Shown here: piece by piece, positions 55,658 through 62,216 of the stretch
Layout of the letters: each line of letters begins with the position of its first letter
Position numbering within the stretch: position 1 is the stretch's first letter
NCBI RefSeq assembly: GCF_900129795.1
Contig: NZ_FQWW01000002.1
Coordinates: 1 to 64,000, forward strand
Length of the DNA: 64,000 nt
From: Flavobacterium sp. CF108
GTDB lineage: Bacteria; Bacteroidota; Bacteroidia; Flavobacteriales; Flavobacteriaceae
Direction of reading: 5' to 3'
The notes under the pieces: generated by a model
Told to the model about the DNA's origin: nothing
Database searches by the model: none
What the model saw: the letters and a program-made list of their open reading frames with translations, nothing else
Position numbers and translations under genes: made by a program

Positions 55658-56368
55658 GTGAGTATTATCAAAGAATTCCTCCGTTACAACAGACAAACTA
55701 TTCTTCCTGAAATTGGTGATGAAGGTCAGGAAAAATTAAAAAAAGCACGGGTTTTAGTAATTGGCGCAGGCGGTTTGGGCTGCCCGATTTTACAATACAT
55801 TGCAACTGCCGGAGTTGGTTTTATCGGAATCATGGATTTTGATACGATTGAAATTCATAATCTGCACAGACAGATTTTATATACCGAAAATGAAATTGGT
55901 CAGTTTAAAGCAATTGTGGCTAAAAATGTTGTTTCAAAGCTGAATCCGTTAATTGAAGTTGAAGCAATTCAGGAAAAATTAACTTCTCAAAATGCCTCAA
56001 AAATTATACAGCAATATGATATTATTGTGGATGGCTCAGATAATTTCACAACACGTTATTTGGTAAACGACACTTGTGTTGATTTAAACAAACCTTTAGT
56101 TTACGGAAGTATCTTAAAATTTGAAGGGCAAATTGCTGTTTTCAATCATAACGGAAGTAAAAACCTGCGGGATTTATTTCCAGAAATGCCCGATCCAAAA
56201 GATGTTCCAAATTGTGATTTAAATGGTGTTTTGGGAACTTTACCCGGAATTATTGGGAATATGATGGCGCACGAAACACTTAAATTAATTTTAGAATTAC
56301 CTGCTTTAAAAAATGAATTAGTTCTTTTTAATACGCTAAACTGGAATTTTACAAAGCTGAATTTCTAG
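55658..56368 (+). CDS. thiF: ThiF/MoeB-type ThiS adenylyltransferase lacking the zinc site
   Basis: This E1-like enzyme adenylates the ThiS C-terminus. It has 236 residues from a GTG start. The nucleotide-binding motif is VLVIGAGGLGCPILQYIA, followed by NLHRQILY and DGSDNFTTRYLVND, and the presumed active-site Cys lies in VPNCDLNGVLGTLPGIIG. The structural zinc CXXC of MoeB/ThiF before the LFPE segment reads NLRD here, and the C-terminal CXXC is missing because the protein ends at NWNFTKLNF. It is last in the thi operon and converges with the MOSC gene. Confidence 0.9.
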   Translation: MSIIKEFLRYNRQTILPEIGDEGQEKLKKARVLVIGAGGLGCPILQYIATAGVGFIGIMDFDTIEIHNLHRQILYTENEIGQFKAIVAKNVVSKLNPLIEVEAIQEKLTSQNASKIIQQYDIIVDGSDNFTTRYLVNDTCVDLNKPLVYGSILKFEGQIAVFNHNGSKNLRDLFPEMPDPKDVPNCDLNGVLGTLPGIIGNMMAHETLKLILELPALKNELVLFNTLNWNFTKLNF

Positions 56369-57159
56369 AAAATAAGCGCATCGCCAACTTTAATATTTCC
56401 AGAATTTAAACTCACGATATTAGTCCCAAATAAAACAGAGTTATTTACATTTCTGTATTTACTTAAAGTTTTTAAAGGCTCTTTTTTTAATTTACCATTT
56501 TCTGGATCATTATTAACCATAATGCATCTACCGCAAGGTTTTACGTTTTTAAATTGAACTTCTCCAATCTTAAAAGTATTAAAATCGTCTTCTTCATGTT
56601 CGCTTTGACTGCTGATTACAATATTTGGGCGAAACCTTTTTATGGTAATTTTTTCATTGAGTTTATCATTCAAAAAATCCAGGCTTTTTGATCCAATTAA
56701 TAAATAAGGATAGCCGTCGGCCAGACTTACATTGAAAGTTTCTTTTAATCTGGAACTTTCATGTTTGCGGCTTCCAATTTTTATGATTTTGACCAATTTA
56801 CATTCAAAACCCAAGTGCTGGCTAAACCATTTTGAAGTGGCATGATTTACCTCAACAACTTCACTTTTATCATCCCAAACATTCACTTTTATAGCGTTCT
56901 CTAAATGTTCGTTTATAGAAAATTCGTGTTTTTGATCCTGAAAAGTAATACTGATTTTTCCATCTGATATTTGTGGATAAAACTGACTCATTATGCGATG
57001 TTCTCTTTGTGTTAGCATTTGATTTTCACCATCAATTAACATCCATCTACGGTCATTTTCAAATCCCATTTCTTCGGCCTGAGCAGATTGAAGACTAATT
57101 CCTGCTAAGCTTTTTATCGGATAAATATAAATTTCTTTTACAACATGAACTGCACTCAT
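56365..57159 (-). CDS. MOSC-domain protein (MOSC N-terminal beta-barrel plus MOSC)
   Basis: The 264-residue protein has the N-terminal beta-barrel (YIYPIKSLAGISLQ, FENDRRWMLID) and a C-terminal MOSC domain with the conserved Cys in VKPCGRCIMVNNDPE and the RFRPNIVIS strand. It resembles mitochondrial amidoxime reductase-like proteins and YcbX, which bind molybdenum cofactor and reduce N-hydroxylated compounds. No ferredoxin domain is fused. Its TAG and the thiF TAG share the palindrome CTAG. Confidence 0.88.
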   Translation of the reverse strand: MSAVHVVKEIYIYPIKSLAGISLQSAQAEEMGFENDRRWMLIDGENQMLTQREHRIMSQFYPQISDGKISITFQDQKHEFSINEHLENAIKVNVWDDKSEVVEVNHATSKWFSQHLGFECKLVKIIKIGSRKHESSRLKETFNVSLADGYPYLLIGSKSLDFLNDKLNEKITIKRFRPNIVISSQSEHEEDDFNTFKIGEVQFKNVKPCGRCIMVNNDPENGKLKKEPLKTLSKYRNVNNSVLFGTNIVSLNSGNIKVGDALIF

Positions 57160-57161
57160 TT

Positions 57162-57800
57162 TTATTTACTTTTTAAAATGGACATAAATTCGTCACGATC
57201 AATTTCGCGACAGCCTAAACTATCTAAATGCGGATTGTAAACCTGACAGTCTAATAATTTGTAATTCTCTTTTTTTAAATGATTTACTAAATATATAAAC
57301 CCCACTTTTGAAGCATTTGATACTTTAGAAAACATACTTTCGCCACAAAAAACATGTCCTAAATCTATTCCGTACAAACCGCCAACTAAAACCTCATCCT
57401 GCCAAACCTCAACAGATTTTGCAATTCCCTCTTTATGGAGCTCACAATATGCTTCGAGCATTTCATCAGAAATCCAGGTTCCGTCCTGACCGTCGCGTTT
57501 TATTTGCTGGCAATTCAAAATTACATCTTTAAAACTTTTATTGAAAGTAACTTTAAATTGATTTCGATTCAGGATATTTCGCATGCTTTTTGAAACGATT
57601 AATTCCTCTAAAAACAATACCATTCGAGGATCTGGCGCCCACCAAAGAATAGGTTCTCCTTCATTAAACCAAGGAAAAATACCGTTTTTATAAGCTAGTT
57701 TTAATCTCTCTGGGTTTAAATCACCGCCAATTGCCAGAATGCCTTCTTCATCGGCATCTGAAACTGGAGGGAAAAATAAATCTTCGAATAAATAATACAT
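57162..57800 (-). CDS. aat: Leucyl/phenylalanyl-tRNA-protein transferase
   Basis: Aat adds Leu or Phe to N-terminal Arg/Lys, making N-degrons. It has 212 residues from the ATG at 57800. Diagnostic segments are GILAIGGDLNPERLKLAYKN, GIFPWFNEGEPILWWAPDPR, GGLYGIDLGHVFCGESMFS and the C-terminal DCQVYNPHLDSLG. It precedes the MOSC gene by 2 bp. Confidence 0.96.
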   Translation of the reverse strand: MYYLFEDLFFPPVSDADEEGILAIGGDLNPERLKLAYKNGIFPWFNEGEPILWWAPDPRMVLFLEELIVSKSMRNILNRNQFKVTFNKSFKDVILNCQQIKRDGQDGTWISDEMLEAYCELHKEGIAKSVEVWQDEVLVGGLYGIDLGHVFCGESMFSKVSNASKVGFIYLVNHLKKENYKLLDCQVYNPHLDSLGCREIDRDEFMSILKSK

Positions 57801-57814
57801 TTTAATAATCAATT

Positions 57815-57935
57815 TTTAAAATTCCAAATTCCAATTCTTGTCATTTCTCCCTTCGGTCGAAATGACAAAACGAACGCAAAAATAAAATTCCAAATCCCAA
57901 ATTCACGCGAATGAATTGGAATTTGGAATTTATGT
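57815..57935. repeat. Composite intergenic palindromes
   Basis: A hairpin TTGTCATTTC/GAAATGACAA (57838-57847/57859-57868) is followed by a large AAATTCCAAAT/ATTTGGAATTT inverted repeat (57883-57933). Either could stop transcription before aat. Confidence 0.6.
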
Positions 57936-57953
57936 TTTGAAATTTAAACTTTC

Positions 57954-58325
57954 TTAGAACGGTAAATCGTCTGGTTCGTCTTCGTTTAAATTTGTAGCTG
58001 GAGCAAAAGCTTCTGCAGCAGGAACTGACGGTGTTTGTGCAGGACCTTCTGGCGCCATTCTTTCGATTCTCCAACCTTGAATACTATTGAAATATCTAGT
58101 TTCTCCTTGTGGATTAACCCATTCTCTTCCTCTTAAATTGATAGAAACTTTTACTGCCTCTCCTTGTTTATAGCTGCTCAATAAATCGCATTTATCTTGT
58201 GTAAATTCGATTAAAATGTGTTGTGGATACTGCTCATCTGTAGTAACTACTAATTCTCTTTTTTTGAATGAAGCACTAACTTGCTGTTCAGGATTAACCA
58301 CTTTTACTTTTCCTATAACTTCCAT
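57954..58325 (-). CDS. DUF3127 protein with SSB-like C-terminal tip
   Basis: The 123-residue protein has an OB-like N-terminal domain (MEVIGKVKVVNPEQQVSA, KVSINLRGREWVNPQGETR, FNSIQGWRIERM) and a Pro/Ala-rich flexible linker. It ends EDEPDDLPF, strikingly like the protein-interaction tip of bacterial SSB (DDIPF). DUF3127 is typical of Bacteroidota. A single-strand nucleic-acid-binding or replication-associated role is inference. Confidence 0.85.
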   Translation of the reverse strand: MEVIGKVKVVNPEQQVSASFKKRELVVTTDEQYPQHILIEFTQDKCDLLSSYKQGEAVKVSINLRGREWVNPQGETRYFNSIQGWRIERMAPEGPAQTPSVPAAEAFAPATNLNEDEPDDLPF

Positions 58326-58356
58326 CTTCGTCTATAATTAATTATTGTTTCTATTC

Positions 58357-59232
58357 TTATTTTTTAGCTAAAAGCACTTTCCAAGCCGATTCTATATCAT
58401 CATTATTCAGATATTTTTTGGCTTCTAAGTGTACTTTTTCCTGATCATCTGAGCTTAAAACTCCTTTCACAGAAAAATTTTCCTTCACAAATATACTAAC
58501 TTCTTCGCTTGTAGGCAAGGCTTCAATATTTCCTAATTTTCCGAGGTCATTCCCATTAAACACAGGACTTTCCTTGATAAAATTAGGTATTACGTCAACA
58601 CCAACACCTAAAGTTGTCAGTGGTTTTGGCACTTCAAAAAGCCCTTCATTCGATCTTGAATACCAATTTCCCCCAAGTCTTGAAACCAAATCTATTTTAT
58701 GCTGATCGATTGCTCCATTTTCATCTAAAATTGATTCGTGAATATGCATTTTTACTACTTCACATAAAATCAGATTTCCTGCCCCTCCTTCTGTTCCTAA
58801 CGGAATAATCTGCGTTATCTTGCATTCAAACTGAACTGGAGATTCTTTTACGCGATACGGTTTTACCAAATCTGATGGAATCTGCGTTAAACCTGCTTTA
58901 ATAAATTCGTTTATGCCTTCTCCATATTCTGTACTTGCTAACGAAGTCTGCTGTACCAAATCGTAATTTACAACATTTATAACAACTTCTCTTGTTGCTT
59001 CGGCATTAATTAAAGTATGTTTTACTGTATTATCGCGTACACGTCTTGATGGCGAAAAAACCAGAATTGGCGGATTAGCACTAAAAACATTAAAGAAACT
59101 AAATGGCGACAAATTTGGAATTCCTTTTTCGCTTATTGTACTTGCAAAAGCAATTGGTCTTGGCCCCACCGAACTTTGCAGATAAGCGTGCAGCTGCGGC
59201 GTTGTAATTTCTTTTGGATTGATGCTAATCAT
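58357..59232 (-). CDS. Flavin reductase-like FMN-binding split-barrel protein
   Basis: The 291-residue protein has a split-barrel domain: SVGPRPIAFASTISEKGIPNLSPFSFFNVFSANPP, then a phosphate-binding-like FSPSRRVRDNTVKHT. This is the flavin reductase/DIM6 family; the C-terminal 80 residues are an additional region found in this subgroup. The reaction is unknown. It lies 31 bp upstream of the DUF3127 gene on the same strand. Confidence 0.85.
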   Translation of the reverse strand: MISINPKEITTPQLHAYLQSSVGPRPIAFASTISEKGIPNLSPFSFFNVFSANPPILVFSPSRRVRDNTVKHTLINAEATREVVINVVNYDLVQQTSLASTEYGEGINEFIKAGLTQIPSDLVKPYRVKESPVQFECKITQIIPLGTEGGAGNLILCEVVKMHIHESILDENGAIDQHKIDLVSRLGGNWYSRSNEGLFEVPKPLTTLGVGVDVIPNFIKESPVFNGNDLGKLGNIEALPTSEEVSIFVKENFSVKGVLSSDDQEKVHLEAKKYLNNDDIESAWKVLLAKK

Positions 59233-59393
59233 AATTTTCTAGTTTAACCGAACCTCATTTCGGTCGTACAAAAGTAGAGAAATCGTTCAATTCATGGAAA
59301 TAGTTTTTGAAGATAAAACCAAAAAAACTTTTAAAGCCCCGCAAAATATAAAATGTGTTAATTTCGTTATATTTATACCTCAAAAATTAATTT

Positions 59394-60548
59394 ATGCGTT
59401 TTTCTGAAAGTAGAAATACAACTCGCTGGGTCATCATTATTATTTCCTTTTCAATCATTACTTTGATTCTTTGGAATACTTATACTTTTTTCCAGATTTT
59501 TAAAAATGAAGAACGCTTGAAAATGAACCTTTTTGCGAATGCGCAAATTACAATTGTTAATGCAGACGAAAATACCGATGTAGATCTTCCGCTTCAAATT
59601 TTCAGCAACAATACTTCAATTCCTGCCGTAGTAATGCTTTATGGTAACGTTGTGAGTTCAAAAAACGTTCCTGACGATATTCTTAATGACAAGAAAAAAT
59701 TAAAAAAATTCCTGAAAAATTTAAAGAATGAAAATGAACCCATAACGTTTGAATATGCTCCAGGAAAATATCAGCATTTGTATTATGGTAATTCAGAATT
59801 GCTCAATAAACTAAAATATTATCCAATTGCCTTATTGTTGATTATATTTTTATTTGTTGCTTTAATTTATAATTTTTACAAAAGCACCAAAATGGCGACA
59901 CAGAACAAATTGTGGGCGGGAATGGCAAAAGAAACAGCACATCAAATTGGAACGCCGCTTTCCTCTTTAATTGGATGGGTTGAGATTTTAAAAACCGAAG
60001 AAATTGATCCATCTATAACATTGGAAATAGAAAAAGATATTGATCGATTACAAACGATTACGGATCGTTTTTCTAAAATTGGTTCTATTCCTGTTTTGGA
60101 ACCTTATGATATTGTCAGCGAAACTTTAAATACTTACGAATATCTACAATCTCGTTTTTCTAAACAAGTTTCATTTTCTTATCAAGCTCCCGAAAAATTG
60201 ATTTTTACTTTAATTAATCCAACGCTTCACAGCTGGACGATTGAAAACCTGATCAAAAATGCGATTGATGCCATGAAAGGAAAAGGAAGTTTAGAACTTT
60301 CGATTGAGCAGGATTCTCATCATGTAAAAATAAATGTGAAAGATTCTGGAAGCGGAATTCAAAAAAAACAATTCAAAACTATTTTCGAACCTGGTTTTAC
60401 AACAAAAAAACGCGGCTGGGGATTAGGACTTTCTTTAACGAAAAGAATTGTTGAAGAATATCACAATGGAAATATTAAGGTTTTACATTCTGAAATTGGA
60501 AAAGGAACTACTTTTCAAATCAGTTATAAAATAGTTGATCCTCTTTAA
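59394..60548 (+). CDS. Orphan sensor histidine kinase
   Basis: The 384-residue protein has transmembrane helices at about 13-33 and 142-161 bounding a periplasmic region of about 105 residues. The dimerisation helix has phospho-acceptor H183 in KETAHQIGTPLSSL, where GTP replaces the usual LRTP; the HATPase domain has NLIKNAIDAM, DSGSGI and GWGLGLSLTKRIV. No response regulator lies beside it. This type with AHQIGTP is common in Bacteroidota. Confidence 0.92.
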   Translation: MRFSESRNTTRWVIIIISFSIITLILWNTYTFFQIFKNEERLKMNLFANAQITIVNADENTDVDLPLQIFSNNTSIPAVVMLYGNVVSSKNVPDDILNDKKKLKKFLKNLKNENEPITFEYAPGKYQHLYYGNSELLNKLKYYPIALLLIIFLFVALIYNFYKSTKMATQNKLWAGMAKETAHQIGTPLSSLIGWVEILKTEEIDPSITLEIEKDIDRLQTITDRFSKIGSIPVLEPYDIVSETLNTYEYLQSRFSKQVSFSYQAPEKLIFTLINPTLHSWTIENLIKNAIDAMKGKGSLELSIEQDSHHVKINVKDSGSGIQKKQFKTIFEPGFTTKKRGWGLGLSLTKRIVEEYHNGNIKVLHSEIGKGTTFQISYKIVDPL

Positions 60549-60560
60549 AAAAAGAAATAA

Positions 60561-60600
60561 AAAAAACACCAACTCATATTCTAAATTGGTGTTTTTTTTT
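60561..60600. terminator. Bidirectional terminator after the histidine kinase
   Basis: AAAAAACACCAA and TTGGTGTTTTTT (60561-60572/60586-60597) form a stem with a 13-nt loop. Confidence 0.88.
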
Positions 60601-60604
60601 GCAT

Positions 60605-60635
60605 TGACAAGACTTCGACTTCGCTCAGTCTGACA
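60605..60635. repeat. Interspersed repeat ACTTCGACTTCGCTCAGTCT
   Basis: This intergenic word is widespread in flavobacterial genomes. Here it lies between the kinase terminator and the HIT gene end. Confidence 0.5.
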
Positions 60636-60643
60636 GTTATCGT

Positions 60644-61033
60644 TTAAAGATTTGCCTGAATATTTTTTGCTAAAGCTTCAAATTCATCTTTTGAAAGAGA
60701 AACTTTATTTTGAAAACGCATTTCATCCATATGGTTTAGCGGAATCAAATGTACGTGTGCGTGAGGAACTTCTAAACCTACAACTGCAATTCCGATTCTT
60801 TTGCAGGGAACCGTTTTTTCAAGTGCAGCGGCAACTTTTTTAGAAAACTTCATCAAACCTAAATACAGTTCGTCATCCATATCAAAAATCTTATCGATTT
60901 CTTGTTTCGGAATACAAAGTGTGTGTCCTTTAGCATTTGGATTTACATCTAAAAAAGCTAAAAAATTATCATCTTCAGCAATTTTATATGCAGGAATTTC
61001 TCCGTTTACTATTTTAGTGAATATAGATGCCAT
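60644..61033 (-). CDS. HIT-family nucleotide hydrolase
   Basis: The 129-residue protein has the histidine triad HAHVHLIPL near residues 95-103 and the N-terminal IFTKIVNGEIPAYKI and FLDVNPNAKGHTLCIPK segments. These enzymes split nucleotide-phosphoramidates and similar substrates (Hint-like). It lies downstream of greA on the same strand, a pairing frequent in Bacteroidota, with a repeat between them. Confidence 0.94.
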   Translation of the reverse strand: MASIFTKIVNGEIPAYKIAEDDNFLAFLDVNPNAKGHTLCIPKQEIDKIFDMDDELYLGLMKFSKKVAAALEKTVPCKRIGIAVVGLEVPHAHVHLIPLNHMDEMRFQNKVSLSKDEFEALAKNIQANL

Positions 61034-61095
61034 TTTTGTTTATTCGTTTATTTGGTTAATCGTTTAACTGATTGAACTTTTAAAATCTTAATAGT

Positions 61096-61121
61096 GGGAT
61101 TGCTTCGTTCCTCGCAATGAC
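61096..61121. repeat. Single arm of the TGCGAGGAACGAAGCAATC repeat
   Basis: This near-identical copy of the arm at 40464-40489 directly abuts the greA stop codon. Confidence 0.7.
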
Positions 61122-61598
61122 TTAGTCTCTTGAGATTTCCAGAATTTCAAATTTCAAAACACCGTTTGGTACTGTAATTTCAGCTACTTCACCAACCGAT
61201 TTTCCTAGTAAACCTTTTCCAATAGGAGAAGTTACAGAAATTTTTCCTGTTTTTAAATCTGCTTCACTTTCTGCAACAAGTGTATATTTCATTTCCATTC
61301 CGTTGCCTTGGTTTTTAATTTTTACATTAGAAAGCACCAAAACTTTCGAAACATCTAATTGTGATTCGTCGATTAATCTTGCGTTAGAATATACTTCTTC
61401 TAATTTAGCAATTCTCATTTCTAATAAACCCTGCGCTTCTTTTGCGGCATCATATTCGGCGTTTTCAGATAAATCGCCTTTGTCTCTTGCCTCTGCTATA
61501 TCTTGAGATGCCTTAGGACGCATTACACTTTTTAAATGCTCTAATTCATCTTTCAATTTTTTTAATCCCTCTGCGGTATAATAAGATACTTTACTCAT
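61122..61598 (-). CDS. greA: Transcription elongation factor GreA
   Basis: GreA rescues backtracked RNA polymerase by stimulating transcript cleavage. The 158-residue protein has a coiled-coil N-terminus with the acidic tip (DIAEARDKGDLSENAEYDAAKE) and a C-terminal FKBP-like globular domain (KISVTSPIGKGLLGKSVGEVAEI). Standard length. Confidence 0.97.
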   Translation of the reverse strand: MSKVSYYTAEGLKKLKDELEHLKSVMRPKASQDIAEARDKGDLSENAEYDAAKEAQGLLEMRIAKLEEVYSNARLIDESQLDVSKVLVLSNVKIKNQGNGMEMKYTLVAESEADLKTGKISVTSPIGKGLLGKSVGEVAEITVPNGVLKFEILEISRD

Positions 61599-61722
61599 AA
61601 CTTCATCGTTTACATAAATAGAAAAAATCCCATCGGGACGGGATTTTGTATTACAAATATACTATTATTTTTAATAGTACATAATTATATGTTAATCATA
61701 TAAAAATCAAATCTAAATAAAT

Positions 61723-61730
61723 TATTTTTG
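61723..61730 (+). promoter_or_regulatory. Probable -7 box of the Rieske-like lipoprotein gene
   Basis: TATTTTTG lies 23 nt before the ATG. No -33 box is evident. Confidence 0.4.
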
Positions 61731-61753
61731 TTTAACTAATTCTTATTAAAATA

Positions 61754-62167
61754 ATGAAAAAAATCTGGCTCTTAATTCTTTTCGTTTCTGTGCTTGTCGC
61801 ATGCAGCGACAGCGAACGCAGTAATAAAAATCCTTACATACCTAATTACACCGTTAATTTGTCTGTAGACATGAACCTGCCTGCTTATTCTAATCTTAAA
61901 TTTGTAAGTAATGCTGTTATTGTTCCTAATTACGGAGCAAAAGGAATTATTATTTTTAACGCAGGAAGCGGTTATAATGCATTTGATGCAGCATGTCCAA
62001 ATCAGGAATTAACTTCTTGCGCTGCAATGACAATTGATGGTATAAATGCCGTGTGTTCGTGTGATAAAACTTCTTACAGTTTGTTTACCGGACTTGGAGG
62101 AAAAGAATATCCGCTAAAACAATATAAAGTCCAGGTAACCGGAACTGTGATTCACGTTTACAACTAG
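61754..62167 (+). CDS. Rieske-like lipoprotein without cluster ligands
   Basis: The 137-residue lipoprotein has lipobox VLVAC (lipidated C17). The fold pattern matches small Rieske proteins of Flavobacteria: GYNAFDAACPNQ, then AVCSCDKTSYSLFTGLG, then YPLKQYKVQVTG. In real Rieske proteins the ligand pairs read CPH and CxxH; here they are C81-P-N83 and C101-S-C-D104, so both His are replaced and no [2Fe-2S] cluster is expected. The remaining Cys may form disulfides. Confidence 0.75.
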   Translation: MKKIWLLILFVSVLVACSDSERSNKNPYIPNYTVNLSVDMNLPAYSNLKFVSNAVIVPNYGAKGIIIFNAGSGYNAFDAACPNQELTSCAAMTIDGINAVCSCDKTSYSLFTGLGGKEYPLKQYKVQVTGTVIHVYN

Positions 62168-62171
62168 AAAT

Positions 62172-62212
62172 AAAAAAAGCCTAAAGTTTTTATTGATTAG
62201 CAGGCTTTTTTA
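62172..62212. terminator. Bidirectional terminator
   Basis: AAAAAGCCT (62174-62182) pairs with AGGCTTTTT (62202-62210), between the lipoprotein gene and the converging receptor gene. Confidence 0.82.
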
Positions 62213-62216
62213 TTTT

